Positions 23,317 through 30,549 of a stretch of DNA of 39,503 nucleotides are shown in pieces. The position numbers and the translations under genes are program-made. Every line of letters starts with the position of its first letter. The stretch's first letter is position 1. The notes beneath the pieces are model-generated. The model was given only the letters and a program-made list of their open reading frames with translations. It did not search any database and was not told where the DNA came from. The DNA is from Oscillospiraceae bacterium (GTDB taxonomy: Bacteria; Bacillota; Clostridia; Oscillospirales; Oscillospiraceae). The stretch lies in assembly GCA_029257695.1 (NCBI GenBank), contig JARIAU010000001.1:1-39503 (forward strand), in the 5' to 3' direction.

Positions 23317-23345
23317 AATATAGCATTTGAATCCCGCATATACAA
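23317..23345 (-). promoter_or_regulatory. Promoter of copy-2 RNA unit
   Basis: Minus strand: -35 TTGTAT (23340-23345), 17-bp spacer, -10 TATATT (23317-23322), then ATAGACAGAAAG as in copy 1. The spacer itself differs, so the boxes appear selectively conserved. Confidence 0.75.
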
Positions 23346-23418
23346 TGCGCAAAATGACAAAACTGATGCCAAAAAAGTTGTAATCAATATAGAATTTTCT
23401 CTTTTTCTCGCCATTTAA

Positions 23419-23448
23419 TTGACAAACACACTCTATCTGCAATAGAAT
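23419..23448 (+). promoter_or_regulatory. Distal promoter upstream of fucO-like gene
   Basis: TTGACA (23419-23424), 18-bp spacer, TAGAAT (23443-23448). A terminator at 23488-23521 follows about 35 bases after the predicted start. Confidence 0.6.
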
Positions 23449-23487
23449 AAATGTATTAGGCTAATTTATTTTGACCGTCATCTCTTC

Positions 23488-23521
23488 CCCTTGAATCCCT
23501 CTTCGATTCAAGGGACTTTTT
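23488..23521 (+). terminator. Terminator/attenuator upstream of fucO-like gene
   Basis: Perfect 10-bp hairpin CCCTTGAATC (23488-23497) / GATTCAAGGG (23505-23514), then ACTTTTT. It would end short transcripts from the promoter at 23419 before the gene. Confidence 0.8.
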
Positions 23522-23534
23522 CTTGGAGAAACCT

Positions 23535-23563
23535 CTTTTCATTTTCCAAGATTGTGATAAAAT
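23535..23563 (+). promoter_or_regulatory. Proximal promoter of fucO-like gene
   Basis: Extended -10 TGATAAAAT with hexamer TAAAAT (23558-23563) and a weak -35 TTTTCA (23536-23541). The -35 lies within an imperfect inverted repeat CTTGGAGAAA...TTTTCCAAG (23522-23550) that could be an operator. Confidence 0.5.
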
Positions 23564-23636
23564 AAACATGTGCGCTGCATGAAAACTACAGCGAAATTCA
23601 GACACATAAACAGAATACTAATTGGAGGTATTGATT

Positions 23637-24779
23637 ATGGTCAATCGTTTCGTTTTGAATGGCGTTTCTTATCACGGAAAGGGTGCCATCCAGGAAATTC
23701 CCGGCTTGATTGCCGCAAAGGGCTTCCACAAGGCTTTTATCGCTTCGGACCCCGACCTGATCCGCTTCGGCGTCACCAAGAAAGTTACCGACCTGCTGGA
23801 TGCAGCGCAAATGGATTATGTACTTTATTCCGACATCAAGCCAAACCCCACCATCGAAAATGTACAGTCCGGCGTAGCCGCCTACAAAGCCTCTGGTGCA
23901 GATTACATGATCGCCATTGGCGGCGGTTCCTCCATGGATACTGGAAAGGCCATCGGCATCATCATCAACAACCCTGAATTTGCTGATGTACGCAGTCTGG
24001 AAGGAGTTGCTCCCACCAAGAACCGCACCGTCTTTACCATTGCAGTTCCCACCACAGCCGGTACCGCAGCGGAAGCTACCATCAACTATGTCATCACCGA
24101 TGTGGAACGCAAGCGTAAATTTGTCTGTGTTGACACCAATGATATTCCTGACATTGCCATTGTCGATCCCGATATGATGTCCTCCATGCCTAAGAGCCTG
24201 ACCGCAGCCACCGGCATGGATGCACTGACCCACGCCATCGAGGGCTACACCACCAAGGCCGCATGGGAGTTGGCTGACTGTTTGAATTTGGAGGCAATCC
24301 GTCTGATTTCCAAGAGTCTGCGGGGGGCCGTACAAAACGAAGACGAGGGCCGTGAGGGCATGGCCTTGGGCCAGTTTGTCACCGGCATGGCCTTCTCCAA
24401 TGTGGGTCTTGGCATCGCACATTCCATGGCACACACCCTTGGTGCTGTCTATGACACGCCTCACGGTGTGGCCTGCGCCATGATGCTGCCCATTGTGATG
24501 GAATACAATGCCGAAACGACCGGCGAGAAATTTAAGCACATTGCAGAAGCTATGGGTATTGATACCACCGGCATGGATCAGTCTACTTACCGCAAGGCCG
24601 CCATCAATGCAGTGCGTCAGCTGAGCATTGATGTGGGCATTCCTACCAAGCTGGATGCACTTAAAGAGGAGGATCTGCAGTTTTTGGCTGAATCTGCCTA
24701 TGCCGATGCCTGCCGCCCCGGCAACCCAAAGGAGACCTCCGTGGAGGATCTGAAGGATCTGTTCCGTAAGCTGATGTAA
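23637..24779 (+). CDS. fucO: Iron-containing alcohol dehydrogenase, lactaldehyde reductase (FucO) type
   Basis: 380 residues of the group III metal-dependent alcohol dehydrogenases. In FucO the enzyme reduces lactaldehyde to 1,2-propanediol with NADH. Seen here: nucleotide motif GGGS (residues 95-98), NNPEFADVRSLEG and PTTAGTAAEATINYVITD, both very close to E. coli FucO. Metal ligands are Asp195 and His199 (GMDALTHAIEG), His262 and His276 (AHSMAHTLGAVYDTPHG). ATG 23637 lies eight bases after GGAGG; an in-frame TTG at 23622 is rejected. No fucose or rhamnose genes are adjacent, so the physiological substrate is not fixed by context. A terminator follows at 24866-24905. Confidence 0.92.
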   Translation: MVNRFVLNGVSYHGKGAIQEIPGLIAAKGFHKAFIASDPDLIRFGVTKKVTDLLDAAQMDYVLYSDIKPNPTIENVQSGVAAYKASGADYMIAIGGGSSMDTGKAIGIIINNPEFADVRSLEGVAPTKNRTVFTIAVPTTAGTAAEATINYVITDVERKRKFVCVDTNDIPDIAIVDPDMMSSMPKSLTAATGMDALTHAIEGYTTKAAWELADCLNLEAIRLISKSLRGAVQNEDEGREGMALGQFVTGMAFSNVGLGIAHSMAHTLGAVYDTPHGVACAMMLPIVMEYNAETTGEKFKHIAEAMGIDTTGMDQSTYRKAAINAVRQLSIDVGIPTKLDALKEEDLQFLAESAYADACRPGNPKETSVEDLKDLFRKLM

Positions 24780-24865
24780 GCCCTATCCGGTCAAGTTTGC
24801 CCTAATATCCGTCAATCGAGCCGAATTCGGTGGAATCCGGATGCAGCATCAACCATTCACCTTCG

Positions 24866-24905
24866 CACGGAGTGTATCCCAATGGATACACTCCGTGTTC
24901 TTGTT
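24866..24905 (+). terminator. Terminator of fucO-like gene
   Basis: Perfect 14-bp hairpin CACGGAGTGTATCC (24866-24879) / GGATACACTCCGTG (24884-24897) with a four-base loop and TTCTTGTTT tail. Confidence 0.85.
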
Positions 24906-24971
24906 TGCAGTCCATGCAGCACATCTTTATCGGTTTCCGTTGATTCCATTCCAATCCCTCGGAAAAGTCTA

Positions 24972-25000
24972 TTGAAAACAACCTCTAATCATGGTACAAT
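24972..25000 (+). promoter_or_regulatory. Promoter of licD-like gene
   Basis: TTGAAA (24972-24977), 17-bp spacer, TACAAT (24995-25000). The start is predicted near 25007. Confidence 0.75.
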
Positions 25001-25161
25001 GTAGATAAAGTATGCGAAAAATTAAAGGGTGCATTTCTGATCTGCTCTTAGCACTTTCCGCCAAGGCAACGTTGCACTCTCACACGATAAAGCACGGGGT
25101 TCCTCTTTGTGCAGAACCATGCACACATACTTTCAATCTTGTTGTAATGGAGAGATAATCT

Positions 25162-26043
25162 ATGATGGGTGAACAGTACGAGCCTGAAGTATTGCGAAAA
25201 CTCCAAATCGTCCAGTGCATTATTATGGAGGATTTCATTAAAATCTGCGAAGAAAATGATATCAACTATTTCATGTTTTCTGGCTGCGCCATTGGCGTGG
25301 AACGCCATGGTGGCTTTATCCCTTGGGATGACGATGTAGATATTGCCATGCTCCGTCCGGATTATGAGAAATTCAAAGAAATCGCCATTCGGGACTATTC
25401 CGACAAGTATAATGTACTTGAGATCAGCGAAGATCCCAGATTTCCCTTCTTTAACATGGAGTTCAACCGCAAAGGTACCCTTGACCTCCCGGAGATTTTT
25501 AAGGATTGTGCTTCTGTGGCGGATATGGGAATTGGTCTGGCTCTGTATGCCTATGACAATGTGGCTGACGATCCCTGGGCCCGCAAACGGCAGCTGTGGT
25601 CGGTGTTCTTCTGGCACAAAATTAAAATCCTGAAGGAATTCGGTCATCCCGTTCTATTCTTCAAGGGGTGGAAGCGTAAGGTGATTTCCGCCATTTGCGT
25701 GTTTGCTCATGCAATGCTCAACATCCTGCCTATCTCCCACGCCTTCATCAATAAGCGCTACATGAAGAGTGCCACCAAATACAACGACAGGGAGACCAAG
25801 CTGATTTCCTGTTTCTTTGACACTACTCCGATGGCTTACGCTATGGAGATGTCCGAGATTTTCCCGCTGCAGAAGAAAAAATTTGAATACCTGATGGTCA
25901 ATGTTCCCAATAAGAACCACGAAAGCCTGACCAGACGCTACGGTGATTATATGCAGCTGCCCCCGGAGGACGAACGCAAAAATCACTACCCTTACAAGCT
26001 GGATTTCGGCCCCTTCGATCACGAGGATATTGAACGCGGTTAA
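25162..26043 (+). CDS. LicD family transferase (phosphocholine/phospho-sugar type)
   Basis: 293 residues of the LicD nucleotidyltransferase-fold family. The signature GGFIPWDDDVDIAML (residues 50-64), with its acidic cluster, and DYEKF are intact. Characterised LicD proteins attach phosphocholine to teichoic acids or lipopolysaccharide; others transfer ribitol phosphate or related groups to glycans. No choline uptake or activation genes (licA-licC) are present nearby, so the donor is unknown. ATG 25162 follows GGAG at nine bases. A possible weak membrane-associated helix lies at about residues 168-195. A hairpin (26054-26088) and then a flippase gene follow, suggesting a cell-surface glycan role. 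Confidence 0.88.
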   Translation: MMGEQYEPEVLRKLQIVQCIIMEDFIKICEENDINYFMFSGCAIGVERHGGFIPWDDDVDIAMLRPDYEKFKEIAIRDYSDKYNVLEISEDPRFPFFNMEFNRKGTLDLPEIFKDCASVADMGIGLALYAYDNVADDPWARKRQLWSVFFWHKIKILKEFGHPVLFFKGWKRKVISAICVFAHAMLNILPISHAFINKRYMKSATKYNDRETKLISCFFDTTPMAYAMEMSEIFPLQKKKFEYLMVNVPNKNHESLTRRYGDYMQLPPEDERKNHYPYKLDFGPFDHEDIERG

Positions 26044-26053
26044 TCGCAACCAA

Positions 26054-26088
26054 GAAAGCATAGATTTAGCCCCTAAATCTATGCTTTC
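26054..26088 (+). terminator. Hairpin after licD-like gene
   Basis: Inverted repeat GAAAGCATAGATTTAG / CTAAATCTATGCTTTC (26054-26069 and 26073-26088) with a tiny loop. The T-run is short (CTTTCC), so it may terminate only partly and let the flippase be cotranscribed. Confidence 0.6.
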
Positions 26089-26145
26089 CTACTTACCACA
26101 CGGCACACACACGATCATGCGGAATTTATTTCCGAGAGGTATTTC

Positions 26146-27393
26146 ATGGACAATCAAAAACAACTAAGCCTTTCCCAGAACGCACTCTACAACACCATTG
26201 GCACCATTCTTTACTGCTTCTGCCAATGGCTGCTCTCTTCCCTGTTGGTAGTGCATCTGTCTCCGGACAACATTGCAGTCAGCAACACCGGCCTTCTTCA
26301 GCTGGCCATCAGCATAACCAATATCTTTTTTGCGATTTCCTGCTACAACATTCACACCTATCAGATTTCGGATACAAAAAATGTGTACTCCACCGGAGAT
26401 TATGTCGGCTTGCGCTGCGTGACGGCCTCCATTGCGGTCCTCCTCTGCATCGTGTATGTGGTTGTGCTGGGTTATCCGGCCCAGAGCATCCTGTGCATCA
26501 TGCTGTATATGCTCTTTAAGTTGACAGAGACCTTCTGTGATGTCTTCCACGCCATTGATCAGAAGAATTACCGCATGGACTATGTCGGCATTTCCTATGG
26601 AATTCGTGGTATTGTCTCGGTAATTGCCTTTGCCGCCGCTCTTGCGCTGACCGGAAATGTACTGACCGCCATTCTGGTGATGGCTCTGTCCAGCATTGCA
26701 GTGGTGGTCCTCTACGACATGAAGCGTTCTGCGACATTCGGGTCCATCAAGCCTGTGTTCCATAAGAAAACCATCCTTGCCTTGTTGATCACCTGCTTTC
26801 CCGCAGTGATCGCCTCGGCTTCTTTTACGGCAATCACAACCATTCCCCGTCAGATTCTGGAAGGGATGCAGGGCAAAGAGGCTCTCGGTTATTATGGCAC
26901 GATTGCCACCCCTGTTGTGGTTGTACAGATTATGGCAACCAGCATCTTTAATCCCATGCTGACCGAACTATCCTATCTGTATGACAAGGGCAACATCCGC
27001 AAATTCCTTCAGCGCACCCGCAACAATCTGCTGATCCTATTGGGTCTGACCGTTTTCACCTTCCTCGGTGTTCTGCTTCTGGGCAAATTTGCTGTGGGCC
27101 TTCTTTTTGGTGCAAAATTTGTTCCTTACACCTCTCTGATGTATGGCATTATTTGCTGCACCTCGCTCTATGTGGTCAGTTGGCTTTGCACCAGCATTCT
27201 GATCATCATGCGCCGGCTCAAGGTCTGTATGGTAGCCAGCCTTGTTTCTCTTCTGATTTCTTCTGCAACTGCACGCGCCTTCATTACCGCCTTCGGTATG
27301 AACGGTGTCAGCATCAGCATTGTGGTCGCTTATCTGCTGCACATTGCAATCTGCTGTGTGGTGATTGCAATGGATTTGCGCCAAAAGCGCTAA
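26146..27393 (+). CDS. Polysaccharide flippase-like membrane protein (MOP superfamily)
   Basis: 415 residues with about 12 predicted membrane segments and little soluble sequence, matching the oligosaccharide/polysaccharide exporter (Wzx/RfbX) branch of the MATE/MOP superfamily. Recognisable features are the N-terminal NTIGTILYCFCQWLLSSLLV, the middle YYGTIATPVVVVQIMATSIFNPML and the C-terminal SLYVVSWLCTSILIIMRRLK. It would flip lipid-linked glycans across the membrane. GAGG lies six bases before ATG 26146. No promoter of its own was seen in the 100-base gap after the licD-like gene, which favours cotranscription. Confidence 0.82.
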   Translation: MDNQKQLSLSQNALYNTIGTILYCFCQWLLSSLLVVHLSPDNIAVSNTGLLQLAISITNIFFAISCYNIHTYQISDTKNVYSTGDYVGLRCVTASIAVLLCIVYVVVLGYPAQSILCIMLYMLFKLTETFCDVFHAIDQKNYRMDYVGISYGIRGIVSVIAFAAALALTGNVLTAILVMALSSIAVVVLYDMKRSATFGSIKPVFHKKTILALLITCFPAVIASASFTAITTIPRQILEGMQGKEALGYYGTIATPVVVVQIMATSIFNPMLTELSYLYDKGNIRKFLQRTRNNLLILLGLTVFTFLGVLLLGKFAVGLLFGAKFVPYTSLMYGIICCTSLYVVSWLCTSILIIMRRLKVCMVASLVSLLISSATARAFITAFGMNGVSISIVVAYLLHIAICCVVIAMDLRQKR

Positions 27394-27402
27394 TTTTAGA
27401 TG

Positions 27403-27452
27403 AAAGCGTCGGCATCGTCTGCAAAGGCGGTGTCGACGCTTTGTTTTATTTT
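27403..27452 (+). terminator. Terminator of flippase gene
   Basis: AAAGCGTCG (27403-27411) pairs with CGACGCTTT (27434-27442), with a further imperfect inner stem, followed by GTTTTATTTTT. Confidence 0.8.
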
Positions 27453-27537
27453 TCCTTTTCCCCTTGATTCGATTCATTTCGGATGCTTTTCTATGGTATC
27501 TTCTATTCAGTCGAACAAACCATGCCTTCCCCACAGC

Positions 27538-27570
27538 AAAAAAGAGGCTGTGCATATCAGCACAGCCTCT
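27538..27570 (-). terminator. Terminator of glycosyltransferase gene
   Basis: Minus strand: AGAGGCTGTGC (27560-27570) / GCACAGCCTCT (27543-27553), six-base loop, six-T tail. Confidence 0.9.
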
Positions 27571-27585
27571 CAATCAGCGTTTGAA

Positions 27586-28881
27586 TTATGGAACTGAATC
27601 CTCGGCAACCAAATCAATTTCTCGTTTGGTTGCGGTGTGGTGAATGGGTTTCCACTCCACCTTCTGCACCAAGGCAGCAATCGAAATCGGAATATATGTA
27701 AACATAAAAATGGGGAAGGTAAACACATATCCCAGCTTTTGCACTGGCTTGGCATCAATGTGACTCCACTCTGAAAGCACGGTGATCATTCCATACAGGA
27801 AGAAAATCACATAGAAACTGGCGAATGCAGACAGAATCAGAACCGCCAATCGACCGATCACTTCCTGTGAAATATAAGACGGCTGCACCAGGAATCCCAC
27901 CAACAAAATCGTATTGATCAGGATCATAGCAACGGTGAGGAGCATACCGGGGGCAATCGTAATAAACATGTCATAACAGGAGCTGCCCAGCCGCCCCTTA
28001 CGGAAACAACCCTTCAGCAAAGGCACCGTATACTCCCGATCCACCTGATAAAATCCCTTGGACCAACGCAGACGCTGATCCCAAGACTGACGGAAGGTAA
28101 TCGGCTGCTCATCATAAATGACCGCTTTGTCACAGTAACCAATGCGACGGCCCTGAATGGCACTGTCCACCGAGAACTGGATGTCCTCCGTCAACAAATG
28201 GAACGGCCAGCCATCATTTTCCTCGATCACCTTAGCGGAAACAAGGAAGCCCGTACCGGACACATGGCAATTTGTTCCCAGCAGCATACGGGGGAAGTTC
28301 AGGAACCGGGCCTCACGCAGGAACCAGATCGAATAACCGGAAGAAATCCAGTTGGCACCGAAGTTCTTGGAGTTACGGTAGCTGGTCAGTGCATCATAGC
28401 CCTGATCGAAGGTGCGGTTCATTTCACGGACAAAATTAGGATCGACCAGGTTATCTGCATCAAACACAAAATATCCTTCGTAGTCGTTCTTTCCTTCATC
28501 CTTCAATCTGCGGAAAAGGTAATCCATTGCGTATCCTTTTCCCTTATGAATCTCGTCGAAACGCTCGTAAACAAAAGCGCCGGCTCTGCGGGCCACCTCG
28601 GCGGTCCGATCCGTACAGTTGTCTGCCACGACATACAAGTCTAGCAGTTCTTGTGGGTAATTCTGATTCCTCAGATTCTCCAACAACTCCGCTATCACAT
28701 TTTCCTCGTTTCGAGCGGCCACAATGGCAGCAAAGCGGTGAAGCTGACTAGGCTGGTGACGATCTTCCCAGCGGCGCCGGACCAAACCGATCACCACATA
28801 GACCCCTTGGTAAAAATAGAGGATTGCAAACAAGATCGTCATAGAAGTGTTCAAAATTTCTATGAGGTTCAATAGTTCCAT
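27586..28881 (-). CDS. Membrane glycosyltransferase, family 2 (processive type)
   Basis: 431 residues: one N-terminal membrane segment (about residues 12-33), a GT-A catalytic domain and four or so C-terminal membrane segments. It has the processive GT2 signature: DAD (141-143), TED (231-233) and QRLRW (269-273), as in cellulose, hyaluronan and poly-N-acetylglucosamine synthases. It has no PilZ domain. The polymer cannot be identified by eye. The ribosome binding site is weak (GAGAATCAGAAGA). It is preceded by a perfect sigma-A promoter and a structured leader of about 175 nt, so expression may be controlled after initiation. Confidence 0.88.
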   Translation of the reverse strand: MELLNLIEILNTSMTILFAILYFYQGVYVVIGLVRRRWEDRHQPSQLHRFAAIVAARNEENVIAELLENLRNQNYPQELLDLYVVADNCTDRTAEVARRAGAFVYERFDEIHKGKGYAMDYLFRRLKDEGKNDYEGYFVFDADNLVDPNFVREMNRTFDQGYDALTSYRNSKNFGANWISSGYSIWFLREARFLNFPRMLLGTNCHVSGTGFLVSAKVIEENDGWPFHLLTEDIQFSVDSAIQGRRIGYCDKAVIYDEQPITFRQSWDQRLRWSKGFYQVDREYTVPLLKGCFRKGRLGSSCYDMFITIAPGMLLTVAMILINTILLVGFLVQPSYISQEVIGRLAVLILSAFASFYVIFFLYGMITVLSEWSHIDAKPVQKLGYVFTFPIFMFTYIPISIAALVQKVEWKPIHHTATKREIDLVAEDSVP

Positions 28882-29055
28882 TCTTCTGATTCTCCAGTCT
28901 TATGTCTGTGTCCAGACCGCCCGGATCTCTGCAAGATCACGGCACCGTTCCGGATCATTTACGACGAGGCAAGACCGCACACTTACAGACGCATGCACTC
29001 CCTTTGTCGTAAACGGTTGGGTTTCAGACTTTACATCCTATCGATTTTTTCAATA
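28882..29055 (-). promoter_or_regulatory. Long 5' leader of the glycosyltransferase gene
   Basis: About 174 nt between the predicted start and the ATG. CGTTTACGAC (29003-29012) can pair with GTCGTAAATG (28958-28967) over ten positions with one wobble, enclosing a stem region. A second small hairpin GATCTTGCAGAGATC lies near 28926-28940. It does not match a riboswitch class that I can identify. Confidence 0.4.
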
Positions 29056-29061
29056 CTTTTT

Positions 29062-29090
29062 ATTATATATTTGTTGTAACTTATTGTCAA
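29062..29090 (-). promoter_or_regulatory. Consensus sigma-A promoter of glycosyltransferase gene
   Basis: Minus strand: TTGACA (29085-29090), 17-bp spacer, TATAAT (29062-29067). Both hexamers are perfect. Confidence 0.88.
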
Positions 29091-29465
29091 TAAAAATGCA
29101 TAATATGAAACCACCCGTTTTACCCTTCAACCCTCTTGTCGGCACTGATTTCAGCGTCTTTTCGACTCATTTCACTTGACATAATTCTTGTTTTTTGTTG
29201 AAATCATCTGTATTTCATCGGGTGATTCCATCTTTTTTTATTTGTCAGTACAAATCGAATCCTGAAGGAAAGAATCGTCCCCCGTTTCCGTCGCTCCCCC
29301 CTGTTTTTTGTGACCGCCTGTCGTTGAAATAGAGCCTTTGCCTTCTTACTGTACATAGGAATATCTGATCCACTCCGAATCCTGTGGTTCATAACATAAA
29401 TCCATCTTTATGATGTTACCTGCCCTTTTTATGTCGTTCATTCTTTTATTTGTTCTCGCATTTCC
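29091..29465. other. AT-rich intergenic region without a gene
   Basis: Between the glycosyltransferase promoter and the LysR terminator. Short open frames exist on both strands, but none has a ribosome binding site or recognisable protein. I see no hairpin-plus-T terminator or repeat. TTGACA at 29178 on the plus strand lacks a good -10. Confidence 0.5.
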
Positions 29466-29502
29466 AAAAAGCCCGATTTCCAATATGGAAATCGGGCTTT
29501 TT
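29466..29502 (-). terminator. Terminator of lysR-type gene
   Basis: AAAAAGCCCGATTTCC / GGAAATCGGGCTTTTT inverted repeat with a four-base loop, two bases beyond the regulator's stop codon. Symmetric, so it may work in both directions. Confidence 0.9.
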
Positions 29503-29503
29503 C

Positions 29504-30412
29504 TCATCTGGTTTCTTTGGCAATCCGGATGAATTCTCGGGCATACCCAGGCAGGTACACACCCTTTCGATAGGCGATGGTCAGTGGGCTAAAGGTGCCG
29601 GACTCTCCCACTGAAAAGCAAAGCGGCGGTGCATCAAAGTGCATCCCCCGCACATAGCCTTCCGGAACAAAGGCGGCTCCCATTCCCTGCTGACAAAGCA
29701 AAATACAGGCCTGTGTATTTCTGGTGCAGAACGGGACCGGCGGATTGATTTCATAAAATTGAAACAGCTGCCGGGCAATTTGGCCCGTAGTCTGTTCCGG
29801 AAAATGCAGCAGAAATGGCTCCTCCGCCAAATACCGCAGATCCATCCACGGATAGGCAAATCCATCCCGAGCGACCGCTTTGGAGGCCCGTGGATGGCCC
29901 GGCGGGAGCATCAACAAAATTTCTTCTGTTTCCAGCGCTTCGTATTCCAGCTTCGGATGTGGATTCCCCTCATTGAACACCGCAAAATCCAGTTCATCAT
30001 CCAGCAGCAGCCGCTCCTGAATGGCATAGGTTTCTTCTCGCAGGTTGACCCGAATGCCCGGATACTGCGCATGAAAACGAGGCAAAATCCGGGGTATCAT
30101 ACAAGAGCTCCGCATCAACGGAAATGCAACATTAAGCTCTCCCTCTTGGCACGCATTCAGATCCAGCCGTTCCCGCTCCCAGTCCTGATGCACTTCCAGC
30201 ATTCTCCGGGCATACTCCAGATACCGCCGTCCCAGATGTGTGGGCACAAATCGATTTCCAATACGGCTGAACAGTTTTCCATCCATCTCCCGCTCTAATT
30301 TTTGCAGGAATTTACTGAGCGTCGGCTGGGAAATATAGAGCTCCCGTGCCGCTTTCGTCAAGTTCTGGTGCTTGGCAATGCAAAGCACATAGTTTAGCTC
30401 CTGCAAATTCAC
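29504..30412 (-). CDS. LysR-family transcriptional regulator
   Basis: 302 residues: an N-terminal winged helix (LNYVLCIAKHQNLTKAARELYISQPTLSKFLQKLE), a linker helix and a periplasmic-binding-like effector domain (DELDFAVFNEG, LLMLPPGHP, GMGAAFVPEGY). It starts with GTG 30412, eight bases after GGAGG. It is divergent from the purine permease/adenine deaminase pair, with a palindromic T-N11-A site between them, so it most likely controls that operon and its own gene. The effector is unknown; adenine, hypoxanthine or a catabolite are reasonable guesses. Confidence 0.93.
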   Translation of the reverse strand: MNLQELNYVLCIAKHQNLTKAARELYISQPTLSKFLQKLEREMDGKLFSRIGNRFVPTHLGRRYLEYARRMLEVHQDWERERLDLNACQEGELNVAFPLMRSSCMIPRILPRFHAQYPGIRVNLREETYAIQERLLLDDELDFAVFNEGNPHPKLEYEALETEEILLMLPPGHPRASKAVARDGFAYPWMDLRYLAEEPFLLHFPEQTTGQIARQLFQFYEINPPVPFCTRNTQACILLCQQGMGAAFVPEGYVRGMHFDAPPLCFSVGESGTFSPLTIAYRKGVYLPGYAREFIRIAKETR

Positions 30413-30428
30413 ACCGCTATCCTCCTTT

Positions 30429-30455
30429 AAAACTATGCACTCTGAGCATAGTTTT
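30429..30455. promoter_or_regulatory. Palindromic LysR-type operator
   Basis: Perfect 10-bp arms AAAACTATGC (30429-30438) and GCATAGTTTT (30446-30455) with a seven-base centre. It contains the T-N11-A core (T at 30436, A at 30448) typical of LysR boxes. It sits 17 bases upstream of the lysR-type start codon and 16 bases upstream of the permease -35. Confidence 0.75.
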
Positions 30456-30470
30456 TATAAATAACAGTCA

Positions 30471-30500
30471 TTGGACATTCTTTCCCTCGTATCATACAAT
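30471..30500 (+). promoter_or_regulatory. Promoter of purine permease-adenine deaminase operon
   Basis: TTGGAC (30471-30476), 18-bp spacer, TACAAT (30495-30500). Imperfect -35, as expected for an activated promoter. Confidence 0.6.
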
Positions 30501-30549
30501 GTTCCTCGTTGGAACGCAACCACAAAACGAGGAGAAAAGGAGTTTCATC

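Larger units (their letters stand above)
24780..25161. other. Intergenic region between fucO-like gene and licD-like gene
   Basis: Contains the fucO-side terminator (24866-24905) and the licD-side promoter (24972-25000). The 24780-24865 and 25007-25161 stretches show no ORF with a ribosome binding site and no obvious structured element. The latter is the roughly 155-nt 5' leader of the licD-like gene. Confidence 0.6.

Noticed and set aside
22483..23345. Identity of the repeat as 6S RNA, tmRNA, RNase P RNA or SRP RNA
   Set aside because: There is no closing stem between 5' and 3' ends as in 6S, no tRNA-like end as in tmRNA, and none of the conserved RNase P or SRP core motifs.
23119..23442. 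Minus-strand 107-codon frame across copy 2
   Set aside because: It begins upstream of the predicted RNA start, has no counterpart frame in copy 1 and lacks a good ribosome binding site.
28882..29055. Cyclic-di-GMP riboswitch in the glycosyltransferase leader
   Set aside because: The conserved aptamer elements could not be found; only generic pairing is visible.
29204..29392. 62-codon minus-strand frame in the gap before the LysR-type gene
   Set aside because: No ribosome binding site and no family resemblance.
30413..30549. Purine riboswitch upstream of the purine permease
   Set aside because: The conserved loop sequences of the aptamer are missing and the space is taken by the LysR palindrome and promoter.
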